Positions 45,002-54,676 are shown, numbered from the stretch's first letter. The stretch: 64,000 nucleotides of DNA from Diaphorobacter sp. HDW4A (GCF_011305995.1 NZ_CP049910.1:2046001-2110000); one strand, 5' to 3'. The notes: generated by a model not told the origin, from the letters alone. A program made the numbers and translations.

Positions 45002-46336
45002 TCAGCACATCGCGGACAAATCCCCCGCGCCCTCCATCCGCCACAGCGCCTCAGACAGCGCTGCACTGCGTTCCCCACCCAGCACTGGCACCGCCAGTTC
45101 GATGAACTTGTCGTTCAACTCCACATCGGTCAGCGGCATGTCTGGATCGCCCTTGCGGGTGGGTTGCAGCATCAAATGCTCCTTGCCGTCGCGCGTGATG
45201 ATCGTGACTTGGGCCGAGCGCTGGCCGGGGAATTTGCTGTCTGCCGCTGGGTCGACTTGCAGCTCGATGCGTGACATCAGTGCGCGGATGGCGGGGGCGG
45301 TGAGGCGTTCGGAATCGAACGCCGCGAGGCGCACGCTGCCGTGGATCAGTGCGGTCGCGACCACAAATGGGATGCTGAAGCGCGCTTCGGGAGCGGTGGT
45401 GGGGTTGGTGTTTCCGGCCACGGCAATGGCGGGTGAGTAGGTGGCGATGATGATGCGATCAATATTTTCTGCAGCGATGCCGTGTTGCTGCTGCAGCGTG
45501 AGCGCCCCGTCGATGGGTGCGAAGGTGTGGCCGCAGCAGGCGTGGTTCTTGAAGGTCATCGATGTGATGTTGAACTGCGCATGCAGATCGTCGAGTGCAT
45601 GGGTCCAGTCGGGGCCGTTGCTCATGGCCCGGCCCAATCCGACCTCGCCTTCGAATACGTCGAGCGAGGAGATCACGCCTTGCTGCGCCATCAGCGCGGC
45701 GGTTACTCCGGCTTCTGCGGCGCGGCCCGAGTGCAATGGTTTGGCCAGCGAGTCCAACTTGAAGGCCTGTTGCAGGCCTGCCGCGAAGGTGGCGGAGAGG
45801 GCGATGGCATTCGCGGTCTGCACGGCATTCAGGCCCAGCAGGTAGGCCGCAGCGGTGGCTGCGCCAAAGGTGCCGACGGTGCCTGTGTTGTGCCAGTGCT
45901 TGTAGTGCGTGCGGCCCATGGTGCGACCAATGCGGGTGGAGGTTTCGTATCCGGCAATGGAGGCCTTGAGGAACGCCATGCCGTTCACGTTCAGCGCTTG
46001 GCCGACGGCCATGGCGGCCGAGAACGTGGGCGCACCTGGGTGGTAGATGGCCTCACGGTAAATGTCGTCCACCTCGGCGGTGTGCGATGCCGTGCCATTG
46101 ATGAGCGCGGCTGCGCGCGTGGATGCGGCGCGGCCGAGTGGCAAACGGGCACGGCCCTGATCGAGTTCGAGCGCGAGCGATTTTTCCACCATCGGCGTGG
46201 GCGCCATCGGGTAGCCCGCGAGCAGCGCGCCATACCAGTCGACCAGCGCGCGCTTGGCGTGGTGAATCACGTTGTCGCTCACGGCGGCAGTGTGGAAATC
46301 GGCGGTGTACTGACCTAGCTTTTCGCTGACGAACAT
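45002..46336 (-). CDS. MmgE/PrpD family protein
   Basis: This 444-residue protein is of the 2-methylcitrate dehydratase (PrpD)/MmgE family. Family features are VIHHAKRALVDWYGALLAG, HTAEVDDIYREAIYHPGAPT and HWHNTGTVGTFGAATAAAYL. The central stretch with the acidic and His residues and a second domain with KNHACCGHTFAPIDG are also present. Many homologues dehydrate or isomerise hydroxy- or tricarboxylic acids, but the substrate here is unknown. No prpB or prpC is near, so propionate degradation is unlikely. The start is ATG 46336. It is divergent from the acyl-CoA dehydrogenase operon, with 212 bp in between. Confidence 0.87.
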   Translation of the reverse strand: MFVSEKLGQYTADFHTAAVSDNVIHHAKRALVDWYGALLAGYPMAPTPMVEKSLALELDQGRARLPLGRAASTRAAALINGTASHTAEVDDIYREAIYHPGAPTFSAAMAVGQALNVNGMAFLKASIAGYETSTRIGRTMGRTHYKHWHNTGTVGTFGAATAAAYLLGLNAVQTANAIALSATFAAGLQQAFKLDSLAKPLHSGRAAEAGVTAALMAQQGVISSLDVFEGEVGLGRAMSNGPDWTHALDDLHAQFNITSMTFKNHACCGHTFAPIDGALTLQQQHGIAAENIDRIIIATYSPAIAVAGNTNPTTAPEARFSIPFVVATALIHGSVRLAAFDSERLTAPAIRALMSRIELQVDPAADSKFPGQRSAQVTIITRDGKEHLMLQPTRKGDPDMPLTDVELNDKFIELAVPVLGGERSAALSEALWRMEGAGDLSAMC

Positions 46337-46548
46337 GATGATCTGGCTCCGAAAAAGAGTGGGAGTTTTTGTCTCTGCGGTTTGCAGGAATGCCCCGATC
46401 ATCAAGGGAAACGCCCACGTGCGGGAAGACGAGTTGTCTTTTAGATATGTTATTTGGTTATTTCTGAAAGCGAAACGGGAAGAACTGGAAGCGGCGATGC
46501 CACTGCATCATCCAGTCATCGAACCACACCGCTTTGAGGCAACCGAAA

Positions 46549-47706
46549 ATGGATTTCACACTCTCCCAGGAACATCAGGAATTCGCGGACAGCGTCGCGC
46601 GCTTTGCCAAGGACAAGCTGGCACCCGGAGCGCTGGAGCGTGCCCATTCGCCGCATTATTCGTGGGAAACCGCCAAGCTGCTAGCCGAGCAAGGTCTGTT
46701 GGGCATCACCTTTCCCGAAGAAGACGGTGGCCAGGGCGGCACGCTGATGCATGCGGTGCTGGCGATCCAGCAAGTGGCTCTGCATTGCCCCAAGAGTGCG
46801 GACATCGTGCAGGCGGGCAATTTCGGTCCTATTCGCACCTTCGTCGAGTACGCTTCGCCGGAGCAGAAGCAGCGTTTTCTGCCTGACCTGCTTGCTGGAA
46901 AAAAACTCATCTCTTTGGGCATGACCGAGCCGGATGCGGGCTCTGCCGTGACCGAGCTGAAGACCAGCGCGACGGCCGATGGCGATGATTTCATCATCAA
47001 CGGCAGCAAGGTGTTCTCCACCCACAGCCCGGAGGCCGAGCTGTTTCTGATCTACGTGCGCTTTGGCCCCGGCGTGGGCGGCATCGGATCGGTGCTGATC
47101 GAAAAGGGAACGCCCGGCTTCGAAGTGGGCAAACCATCGAACTTCATGAACGGCGAGCAATGGTCGCAGCTGTATTTCGAGAACTGCCGCATCCCCAAGG
47201 CCAACGTGCTGCTCGGCGCGGGCGGATTCAAGAAGCAGATCTCGGGGTTCAACGTCGAGCGTCTGGGCAACTCCTCGCGTGCGCTGGCGCTGGGTCGCTA
47301 TGCGTTCAACCACGCCCGTGAACATGCGCTGACCCGCAAACAGTTCGGCCGCGAACTCTGCGAGTTCCAAGGCCTGCAGTGGAAGTTTGCCGAGATGTGG
47401 ATGAAGCTCGAGCAGGCTCAACTGCTGCTCTACAAGGCCGCGCTCGAGGGCGAGCACGGCCTGCCGAGCGCACAGAGCACGGCCATGGCCAAGCTCGCCT
47501 GCAACATGGCGGGTTGGGACGTCTCCAACGACGCGCTGCAGGTCATGGGCGGCATGGGCTTCAGCCAGGAGGCGCTGATCGAGTATTGCGTGCGTCGCAC
47601 ACGCGGCTGGATGATCGCGGGCGGCTCCATCGAAATCCTCAAGAACCGCATCGCCGAAGGCGTGTTCGATCGCACTTTTTCGCAGCGCGCACCGAAGGCG
47701 CAATAA
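46549..47706 (+). CDS. Acyl-CoA dehydrogenase
   Basis: This FAD-dependent enzyme introduces an alpha-beta double bond into an acyl-CoA. The 385-residue protein (start MDFTLSQEHQEFADSV at 46549, with GAGG ~9 nt upstream) has GMTEPDAGSAVTELKT, a flavin-contact motif. It also has FGRELCEFQGLQWKFAEMW and the C-terminal QVMGGMGFSQEALIEYCVRR, then IEILKNRIAEG. The specific acyl group cannot be read from sequence. It is first in a plus-strand operon with a Bug receptor, an NDP-forming acyl-CoA synthetase and a hydrolase. Confidence 0.92.
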   Translation: MDFTLSQEHQEFADSVARFAKDKLAPGALERAHSPHYSWETAKLLAEQGLLGITFPEEDGGQGGTLMHAVLAIQQVALHCPKSADIVQAGNFGPIRTFVEYASPEQKQRFLPDLLAGKKLISLGMTEPDAGSAVTELKTSATADGDDFIINGSKVFSTHSPEAELFLIYVRFGPGVGGIGSVLIEKGTPGFEVGKPSNFMNGEQWSQLYFENCRIPKANVLLGAGGFKKQISGFNVERLGNSSRALALGRYAFNHAREHALTRKQFGRELCEFQGLQWKFAEMWMKLEQAQLLLYKAALEGEHGLPSAQSTAMAKLACNMAGWDVSNDALQVMGGMGFSQEALIEYCVRRTRGWMIAGGSIEILKNRIAEGVFDRTFSQRAPKAQ

Positions 47707-47746
47707 GCCCGCGCCGCAATCATCCTTTGACGGAGACAAGACCATC

Positions 47747-48721
47747 ATGCAACGCAGAATCGCAACCCTTGCCATCGCTTCGCTGTGCGCGCTGACCTTC
47801 TCGGGCGCCCACGCTTCAGACACTGACAACTACCCATCGCGTCCGGTGAAGATCATCGTCGGCTTCCAGGCGGGCGGCCCCACCGACGTGGCCGCGCGAC
47901 TGGTGGCGCGTGCTTTGTCGGAGGAACTGAAGGGCTCCTTCATCGTCGAGAACAAGCCGGGCGCAACCAGCAACATCGCCTCCGAAACGGTGGCGAGCGC
48001 CAAGCCCGATGGTTATACGCTGCTGATCGCCGCATCACCGCTGACGATGAACAAGTACGTGTTTCCGCAGCAGCGATTCGATCCGATCAAGAGCTTTGAG
48101 CCGATCTCCAAGATATCGTCCGCGCCCGGCGTGCTGGCGGTGAGCCCGAATCTGCCCGCCAAGAACTGGAAGGAGTTCGAGGCGTTGGCCAAGAAAAAGG
48201 CGGATGGTCTGTCGTACGGCAGCACGGGACAGGGCGGCACGCAGCACATGGCAATGCTGCGTCTGGAGCAGCTTACCGGCATCAAGATGGTCCACGTGCC
48301 CTATGGTGGCACGACCGGAGTGATCAATGACCTGATGGGCAGCGTGATCGACGTGGCCTTCATGACATCGACTGGTGCGATGCCGAATCTGGAAGCTGGC
48401 AAGGTGCGCCCCATCGCCATCGCGGGGCCACAGCGCCTGCAAGGCCTGCCGAACGTGCCCACGTTCAAGGAATTGGGCGTGCCGGAGATGAAGTCGGACT
48501 CGTGGAACGCGTTGCTCGCGCCCGCCGGAACACCCAAGCCCATCATCGACAAGCTGGCCGCCGTGGTCCAGAAGGCCGTGAAGACAAAGACCTTCAAAGA
48601 CACTTTGATTCCGCAAGGTTCGGTTTTGATCGGCAATTCTCCGCAAGAATTCAAGACTGAGCTGAACGAGGAAGTGGCCTTCTGGGCCGACCAGTTCAAG
48701 AAGGCCAACATCGGGAACTGA
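47747..48721 (+). CDS. Bug/TctC-type periplasmic receptor
   Basis: The 324-residue product has a normal signal peptide (MQRRIATLAIASLCALTFSG, cleaved after AHA). The Bug-family core is YPSRPVKIIVGFQAGGPTDV, GYTLLIAASPL and YGSTGQGGTQHMA, which forms a two-lobed binding protein for carboxylates or other small molecules. It lies 40 bp after the acyl-CoA dehydrogenase gene and 5 bp before the synthetase gene. Such receptors are often orphan, without TctAB membrane partners, as here. Confidence 0.92.
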   Translation: MQRRIATLAIASLCALTFSGAHASDTDNYPSRPVKIIVGFQAGGPTDVAARLVARALSEELKGSFIVENKPGATSNIASETVASAKPDGYTLLIAASPLTMNKYVFPQQRFDPIKSFEPISKISSAPGVLAVSPNLPAKNWKEFEALAKKKADGLSYGSTGQGGTQHMAMLRLEQLTGIKMVHVPYGGTTGVINDLMGSVIDVAFMTSTGAMPNLEAGKVRPIAIAGPQRLQGLPNVPTFKELGVPEMKSDSWNALLAPAGTPKPIIDKLAAVVQKAVKTKTFKDTLIPQGSVLIGNSPQEFKTELNEEVAFWADQFKKANIGN

Positions 48722-48726
48722 TTTCA

Positions 48727-50817
48727 ATGTCGAGCAACAGCAAAAAATTCAACTATTCCGGCTACTCCGACCTGTGCAAGGCGCTGCTGTATCCAGCCAG
48801 CGTGGCGCTGGTCGGCGCCTCCGACGACACCAGAAAGACCGGCGGTCGTCCCCAGCAGTTCCTGCGTCGCGCGGGCTTTGCGGGCAAGGTCTATCCGATC
48901 AATCCCAACCGCACGCAAGTGCAGGGCGAGCAGGCTTGGGCCTCGCTCGCGGCGCTGCCCGAGGTGCCCGACACCGTCTTCGTGCTGTCGCCCACCGACA
49001 CCGTAGTAGACACGGTGCGCGAATGCGCGCGCATTGGCGTGAAGCTCGTCGTGATTCTGGCGAGCGGCTTTTCGGAGACTGGCCCTGAGGGTGCGGCACG
49101 TGAAGAGGAACTGCGCCAGATCGCCGAGGAAACCGGTATCCGCCTGCTCGGCCCGAGCAGCCTTGGCGTGGTCAACCCATCCAACGGCCTGATGCTCACG
49201 GCCAATGCTGCCTTCGCCGAGCCCGACATGCCCAGCGGCAAGGTGTTCGTCGCATCGCACAGCGGTAGCATGATCGGAGCGCTGGTCTCGCGCGGCAAGG
49301 CGCGCGGCGTGGGCTTTGCGGGCCTGGTCTCGGTCGGCAGCGAGGTCGATCTGAGCGTCGGCGAGATCTGCATGGCGACGCTCGATGATCCCCAGATCGA
49401 GGGCTATGTGCTGTTTCTGGAGAGCCTGCACCACGGCGACAAGCTCAAGGCCTTCGCTCGCGAGGCTGCTCTGCGCGGCAAGCCGGTGGTGGCTTACAAG
49501 CTGGGCCGCTCGAGCGCAGCGGCTGAGATGTCGGCCACGCACACCGGCGCGCTTGCGGGCGAGGACGACATCGCTGATGCCCTCCTCAAGGACCTGGGCG
49601 TCGTGCGGGTGGAGATGCTGGAGACGCTGTTCGAGGTGATGCCGCTCGCCAAGAAGCTGCCGCTTGAGCGCAAGACAACCAAGCGCGTCGGCGTGGTGAC
49701 CACGACCGGCGGCGGTGCTGCGATGGTGGTGGACCAGTTGGGCATTCGCGATGTGACGGTGGAGTCCGTCTCGCCCGAAACGCTGGCCAAGCTGCAGGCC
49801 GCAGACATCCCCGGCACCGCTGGCCGCGTGCTCGATCTGACACTGGCGGGCACCAAGTACGAGGTAATGAAGAAGGCGCTCGATATCCTGCTCGAGGCAC
49901 CAGAGTTCGATCTGGTGGTGGCAGTGGTGGGCTCGTCTGCGCGCTTCAATCCGGATCTGGCCGTCAAGCCCATCATCGACAGTGCAAATCACGACAAGCC
50001 GCTGCTCGCCATGCTCGTTCCCGATGCGCCCCTCGCACTCTCGCAACTGACTGACGCGCAAATCCCATGCTTTCGCACGCCCGAGGCCTGCGCCGATGCG
50101 ATTGCCTCCGTGTTCGCACGCCGCCAGCCGGGGCTTCAAGCTACGGCTGGTCAGGTGGCCGATGCGCGTTCGCTTAAGGAATCGGATGCCTACGCGCTGC
50201 TTGACCAACTGAATGTGCCGCACGCACCTGCCGCCACGTTTGCGTTGGACGCCGCACCCACGGAATTGCCGTTTGCCTACCCGGTAGTCGCCAAAGTCTG
50301 CTCTGCGCAGATTCCGCACAAGACCGAGGTCGGCGGCGTGGTGCTCGGCATCCAGAACGCGGAGCAACTGGCCGAGGCCTTTGGCACGCTCAAGACCAAC
50401 TTGGCCGAGCGCGCGCCCGGCGTTCCATGCAACGAGGTACTGGTGCAGCCCATGCGCAAGGGCCTGACCGAGGTGCTGGTGGGTTACCGCATCGATGTGG
50501 ATGCGGGGCCGATCATCATGCTCGCGGCCGGTGGCATCTGGGCCGAGGTGATGAAGGATCGCAGCATCCGTCTTGCGCCGGTGACCGTCGAGGTCGCACG
50601 CGAGATGATTGGCGAGGTCCGCATGCTGCAGACCGTGGCGGGCTTGCGCGGCACGAAGAAGGGGGATCTGGAGGCGCTGGCGCAGACCATCGCCAACCTG
50701 TCGAATCTGGCCGTGCGCCCGGACCTCAAGGTCAGCGAGGCCGAGGTGAATCCGCTCATGGTCATGCCTGAAGGCGAGGGCGTGCTCGCGGTGGATGCCT
50801 TGATTCTGCAAGCCTGA
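48727..50817 (+). CDS. NDP-forming acyl-CoA synthetase (acetate-CoA ligase family, fused alpha-beta)
   Basis: This 696-residue enzyme combines a CoA-binding Rossmann domain (LYPASVALVGASDDTRKTGG), a succinyl-CoA ligase-like domain with the candidate phosphohistidine (VFVASHSGSMIGAL), and a C-terminal ATP-grasp domain (FAYPVVAKVCSAQIPHKTEV, GGIWAEVMKD). It probably activates a carboxylic acid to its CoA ester with ATP or GTP, reversibly. It is preceded by a Bug receptor and an acyl-CoA dehydrogenase. Together they suggest uptake of an acid, CoA activation and dehydrogenation. Confidence 0.9.
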   Translation: MSSNSKKFNYSGYSDLCKALLYPASVALVGASDDTRKTGGRPQQFLRRAGFAGKVYPINPNRTQVQGEQAWASLAALPEVPDTVFVLSPTDTVVDTVRECARIGVKLVVILASGFSETGPEGAAREEELRQIAEETGIRLLGPSSLGVVNPSNGLMLTANAAFAEPDMPSGKVFVASHSGSMIGALVSRGKARGVGFAGLVSVGSEVDLSVGEICMATLDDPQIEGYVLFLESLHHGDKLKAFAREAALRGKPVVAYKLGRSSAAAEMSATHTGALAGEDDIADALLKDLGVVRVEMLETLFEVMPLAKKLPLERKTTKRVGVVTTTGGGAAMVVDQLGIRDVTVESVSPETLAKLQAADIPGTAGRVLDLTLAGTKYEVMKKALDILLEAPEFDLVVAVVGSSARFNPDLAVKPIIDSANHDKPLLAMLVPDAPLALSQLTDAQIPCFRTPEACADAIASVFARRQPGLQATAGQVADARSLKESDAYALLDQLNVPHAPAATFALDAAPTELPFAYPVVAKVCSAQIPHKTEVGGVVLGIQNAEQLAEAFGTLKTNLAERAPGVPCNEVLVQPMRKGLTEVLVGYRIDVDAGPIIMLAAGGIWAEVMKDRSIRLAPVTVEVAREMIGEVRMLQTVAGLRGTKKGDLEALAQTIANLSNLAVRPDLKVSEAEVNPLMVMPEGEGVLAVDALILQA

Positions 50818-50836
50818 TGAATCGAAGGTCGAACAC

Positions 50837-51682
50837 ATGAGCGAAGTCGAGCCATCTCCCGAACTCGCGCGTGAACTGCAAGCGACGGCCCGCATGCATG
50901 TCACGCAGCATGAGGGCTGTAGCGTGCAATGGCGCGAGTGGGGCGACCCCGAGGCAGTACCGCTCGTCGCTCTGCATGGTGGTCACGGCACATGGTTGCA
51001 CTGGCTGCGCAACGTGAACGCGTTTGCGGGCAAGTACCGCGTGCTGCTGCCGGACATGCCGGGCTTTGGCGATTCCACCGATTTCGATCTGCCCGCGCGC
51101 GATCCCGCGCGGCTCAATTTGCTGGTGCAGGCGCTCAGGCATGGCATCGAGGATCAACTTGGCAAGCAGCCGTTTCATCTGATCGGATTCTCGTTTGGTG
51201 GCCTGATTGCTGGAAAGGTCGCACAGAACATGCCTCAGATCCGCACGCTCACGCTGCTTGGCAGCGCGGGCCATGGCATGCGTCGTCCACGCGAGGTGGC
51301 GATGCAGAACTGGCGCGATTTTGTGGGCGAAGAGCGCGCGATGGCGCTCAAACAAAACCTCGAAGCCTTCATGCTTGCGGGCGAGGCCGATGCGCACGCC
51401 TGCTGGATTCACGAGCAGTCGTGCGAGAAGACACGCTTTTATAGCAAGACCTATTCGCACAAGCCGCTTTTGGCCGACGCGCTGCCCGATGTGCTCGCAC
51501 CTATGCTGTTGCTCTGGGGCGAGAAGGACGTGACGGCCGAGCCCGTGAAGGCTGCAGAATTCCTTGCGCAGAATCGTCAGGAGCGAGAGTGGATGGTGAT
51601 TCCGAATGCGGGGCATTGGGTGCAATACGACGCAGCCTCCACGGTCAACGTGTTGCTCAACTACTGGCTCGCGCAGCGTTGA
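50837..51682 (+). CDS. Alpha/beta-fold hydrolase
   Basis: This 281-residue serine hydrolase has the oxyanion stretch LHGGHGTWLHWL, nucleophile elbow GFSFGGLIAG and catalytic His in NAGHWVQYDA. The Asp is probably in LLWGEKDVTAEP. Similar enzymes hydrolyse C-C bonds of meta-cleavage products or esters and lactones. The substrate is unknown. It follows the acyl-CoA synthetase by 19 bp and is followed by the LysR gene after 43 bp. Confidence 0.88.
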   Translation: MSEVEPSPELARELQATARMHVTQHEGCSVQWREWGDPEAVPLVALHGGHGTWLHWLRNVNAFAGKYRVLLPDMPGFGDSTDFDLPARDPARLNLLVQALRHGIEDQLGKQPFHLIGFSFGGLIAGKVAQNMPQIRTLTLLGSAGHGMRRPREVAMQNWRDFVGEERAMALKQNLEAFMLAGEADAHACWIHEQSCEKTRFYSKTYSHKPLLADALPDVLAPMLLLWGEKDVTAEPVKAAEFLAQNRQEREWMVIPNAGHWVQYDAASTVNVLLNYWLAQR

Positions 51683-51725
51683 AATCCAGTCCAATGCACC
51701 GCGCTGACGCTTCTACAATCGGTCC

Positions 51726-52652
51726 ATGTCGAAAAAGCTGCCTCCGCTCAATCCCCTGAAGGTTTTTGACGCCGTCGTGCGCACTCAGAACCTGACCAAG
51801 GCCGCGCAGGAACTGCACATCAGCCAGTCGGCCGTGAGCAAGCAGCTCAATGTGCTGCAGACCTATCTGGGTATCGAGCTCTTTCGCCGCGAACGCCACG
51901 GCATCAGCCTCACTCAGGCGGGCGTGCTCTATGGCGAGGAAATTGCGCCAGCCTTTGAGGCCATCTCCAAGGCCACTTCGAGCATCATGCGCAGCGGCTC
52001 TGACAACACGTTGCGCATTCAGACCTACACCACTTTCGCTGCCAAATGGCTGATTCGGCGCCTGTCGGATTTTCATGCGCGCTACAAGGACATCTCGGTC
52101 GTCATCACCAACTCCGTCAAGCCAGTCGATTTCGACCGCGACAACGTCGATCTCGCCATCCAGATGGGCAACGGCGCATGGCAGGGACAGGACGCAGACT
52201 TTCTGTTCGAAGACATCATCGAGCCTGTCTGCAGCCCCGAATTCTTCAAGAAGCATGCGCCCGACGCGGGCTATCCGCGCGCGTTGCTGCGTACCTGCTT
52301 GCTGGTGTCGCACTACCGTCAGGATGATTGGCCCACTTGGACGCGCCTGTGCCGCTACGACGAGGACATCGCCAGCACCGAACGCATGCGTTTCAGCACC
52401 TCTGTGCTTACCTGGCAGGCAGCAGTGGAAGGGCTTGGTATCGCCATCGGCCAGACCTCGCTGCTGGCCGACGATTTGAAGGCGCAGCGATTGGTTCGCC
52501 CCTTCAATTTGCCGGTACGCACTGGCTCCTCGTACTACCTCGTGCGCCCGCAACTGCAGCGGCACGCACGCAAGGTGATGCTGTTTCGGGATTGGATCAG
52601 GGAGCAGGTCGCCCAATCGGCAACGACTCCCGAACCTCAGGCGATGCGGTAG
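51726..52652 (+). CDS. LysR-type transcriptional regulator
   Basis: This 308-residue regulator has an N-terminal winged helix-turn-helix (LNPLKVFDAVVRTQNLTKAA, then HISQSAVSKQLNVLQ) and a C-terminal effector-binding domain. The N-terminal pattern resembles the GcvA-like branch of the family. It is the last gene of the plus-strand catabolic set and is convergent with the eight-gene operon, overlapping its last gene by 16 bp. It probably controls one or both neighbouring gene sets in response to a pathway intermediate, but the target is inference. Confidence 0.9.
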   Translation: MSKKLPPLNPLKVFDAVVRTQNLTKAAQELHISQSAVSKQLNVLQTYLGIELFRRERHGISLTQAGVLYGEEIAPAFEAISKATSSIMRSGSDNTLRIQTYTTFAAKWLIRRLSDFHARYKDISVVITNSVKPVDFDRDNVDLAIQMGNGAWQGQDADFLFEDIIEPVCSPEFFKKHAPDAGYPRALLRTCLLVSHYRQDDWPTWTRLCRYDEDIASTERMRFSTSVLTWQAAVEGLGIAIGQTSLLADDLKAQRLVRPFNLPVRTGSSYYLVRPQLQRHARKVMLFRDWIREQVAQSATTPEPQAMR

Positions 52653-53431
52653 ATGTGCGCGCCGGGTAAATCGAGCGGCTCGAATCGCGTGCAGACCTTG
52701 GGATCGTGGCCCGGAATGATGTTGTCCTCGCCATCCGCCAATTGCCGGATCAGTTCGTAGCCATCCATCATGTCGGCTTTGCTGTAAATGGCTGGGAAGG
52801 GATTCTTTTTTTCCAGATTTTCGTAGTAATGCGCTGCGTCAGATGCAAGCACGACCCAGCCTTTGGTGGTCATCACGCGGACGACCTGCAGGCCATCGGT
52901 GTGGCCCCCGATGCGATGAAACTCGATCCCTGCAGCAAACGAATGCATGCTATCGATCAGGCGCACATCACCTTCATACAGACGTTTGAGAACCACTGAA
53001 ATATCGTCAAGCGCGAAAAAGTGATTCTGCTTCAAGTCGCACATGCACTTGCCGGTGGCGTAGGCCATCTCACGCTCCTGCAACCAAATTCGGGCGTTGG
53101 GAAATTGCTTCACATTGCCCGCGTGGTCGTAGTGCAGATGGGTGATGGCGATGTCGCTGACGTCCTCCACCTGAATGCCAAGGGCTGACAGTGCTTGCGC
53201 TGGCTCCTGCAGGAAGAATCGCTTGCGTGCGAGTGCGGAGATCTGGCTGAAGCCGGTATCCACCAGCAGGAGCCGACCTGCTCCCCGCACCAGCCAGACA
53301 AAAAAGTCCAGCGGCATCAACGCATTGGGGTCGCCATCGATCGGCTCCAGAAAATTGCTTTGTCTTGTGCGCTCGACGCTCGCATACTTGATCGCGTAGA
53401 CCTCGTACTCGGTGATGCCGTGTGCCCGCAT
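52637..53431 (-). CDS. Metallo-beta-lactamase-fold hydrolase, N-acyl homoserine lactonase-like
   Basis: This 264-residue protein has the metal motif HLHYDHAGN (HxHxDH) and RIGGHTDGLQ with another His. An Asp ligand lies in LASDAAHYYEN, and the last His is in IPGHDPKV. The layout resembles the AttM/AiiA-type lactonase group (N-acyl homoserine lactonase family). It might open a lactone intermediate of the pathway encoded upstream or act on quorum-sensing lactones. The operon position favours the first. It is the last gene of the minus-strand operon, 18 bp after the LivK-type gene. Confidence 0.85.
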   Translation of the reverse strand: MRAHGITEYEVYAIKYASVERTRQSNFLEPIDGDPNALMPLDFFVWLVRGAGRLLLVDTGFSQISALARKRFFLQEPAQALSALGIQVEDVSDIAITHLHYDHAGNVKQFPNARIWLQEREMAYATGKCMCDLKQNHFFALDDISVVLKRLYEGDVRLIDSMHSFAAGIEFHRIGGHTDGLQVVRVMTTKGWVVLASDAAHYYENLEKKNPFPAIYSKADMMDGYELIRQLADGEDNIIPGHDPKVCTRFEPLDLPGAHIYRIA

Positions 53432-53449
53432 GGTGGTGGTTGCCGCGGG

Positions 53450-54676
53450 TTACTTTTTGACCAGAGGGCACTTGCTCTGTGCAAGGCTTTCGAAAGCATC
53501 CTTGCCGGGCACGGTTTCTTCGATTTGGTAGTAGTCCCAGGGTTTCTTGGATTCAGCCGGGGTTTTCACCTTCACCAGGAACATGTCGTGCACCATCTTG
53601 CCGTCGTCGCGCAGCTTGCCGTTCTTGGCGAAGGCGTCGTTGATGGACATGGTCTTCATGGTTTTGATGACCTCCGCGACGTCGTCCGTCTTCGCTTGTT
53701 CCACAGCCTTCAGATAAGTGCGGATAGCGGAGTACTGACCCGCCTGCAGCGCCGTCGGCATGCGCTTCATCTTCTTCATGAACTTGTCGGCGAATTTGCG
53801 CGACTCTTCGTCGTAGTCCCAGTAAAAGGTTTCGGCAAACATCATGCCGCCCGCGTTCTTGAGACCGAGACCGTGCACATCCATCAGGCTCATGAGCATG
53901 GCCACGCTGGCTTGGCCGCCTGCGCCCAGCCCGAACTCGCGGCCCTGCTTGATGGCATTTTGCAGATCAAGCCCTGCTGTTGCGATGGCGACGGCATTGG
54001 CCTTGCTGGCGTTGGCCTTGACGATGTAGGACGCAAAGTCGTTGCCTGGGAAAGGGTAGCGGGATGAGCCGAGCACCTTGCCTCCGGCTTCTTCGATAAA
54101 TTTCTTGCCGTCGTTTTCCAAAGAGTGGCCGAATGCATAGTCAGCGGTCACGTAGTACCAAGTCTTGAAGCCCTTCTTGACCAGTGATTTCGTGCCGACG
54201 TTGGCCAGTGCATACGAGTCATACACCCAGTGCACATTGTTGGGCGAGCAGTCCTCATTGCTGATGCGCTGAGCGCCAGCGCCAGTCACGATGGACATGC
54301 GGCCCTTTTCCTGGGCGATTTTCATGGCGGCGAGTGCCACGGCGCTGTTGCCCAGCTCGGTCACGGCGTCCACCTTGTCGCGATCCAGCCATTCGCGCGT
54401 CTTGGTCGACGCGATGTCCGCCTTGTTCTGGTGGTCTGCTGTCACGATTTCGATGGGCATACCAAGCACCTTGCCACCGAATTCCTCCACGGCGATTTCG
54501 GTGGCGACGATGGAGCCCTTGCCGACGTTGTCCATGAACGGGCCTGCGATGTCGGTCAGAACGCCGATTTTGACGACCCCGTCCGATATCTTTGAGCCGC
54601 CGGTCTGCGCATGGGCAGCGCCAAATGCGAGGGTGATAGCCGCAAGAATCGCCGCAGATTTTTGTGTGAACTTCAT
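53450..54676 (-). CDS. LivK-type ABC transporter substrate-binding protein
   Basis: This 408-residue periplasmic protein has a signal peptide (MKFTQKSAAILAAITLAFGA, cut after AHA). The Leu/Ile/Val-binding-protein fold is visible in KIGVLTDIAGPFMDNVGKGS and ELGNSAVALAAMKIAQEKGR. It should deliver a ligand to a branched-chain-amino-acid-type ABC permease, but livHMGF genes are not nearby. In such catabolic operons these proteins often bind aromatic or other carboxylates. The 24-bp gap after the upstream hydrolase gene indicates co-transcription. Confidence 0.9.
   Translation of the reverse strand: MKFTQKSAAILAAITLAFGAAHAQTGGSKISDGVVKIGVLTDIAGPFMDNVGKGSIVATEIAVEEFGGKVLGMPIEIVTADHQNKADIASTKTREWLDRDKVDAVTELGNSAVALAAMKIAQEKGRMSIVTGAGAQRISNEDCSPNNVHWVYDSYALANVGTKSLVKKGFKTWYYVTADYAFGHSLENDGKKFIEEAGGKVLGSSRYPFPGNDFASYIVKANASKANAVAIATAGLDLQNAIKQGREFGLGAGGQASVAMLMSLMDVHGLGLKNAGGMMFAETFYWDYDEESRKFADKFMKKMKRMPTALQAGQYSAIRTYLKAVEQAKTDDVAEVIKTMKTMSINDAFAKNGKLRDDGKMVHDMFLVKVKTPAESKKPWDYYQIEETVPGKDAFESLAQSKCPLVKK

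Noticed and set aside
48724..50904. A 726-codon open frame on the minus strand
   Set aside because: It mirrors the acyl-CoA synthetase gene on the plus strand. Its His/Arg/Leu-rich composition is typical of an antisense shadow in GC-rich coding DNA, and it has no recognisable domain.
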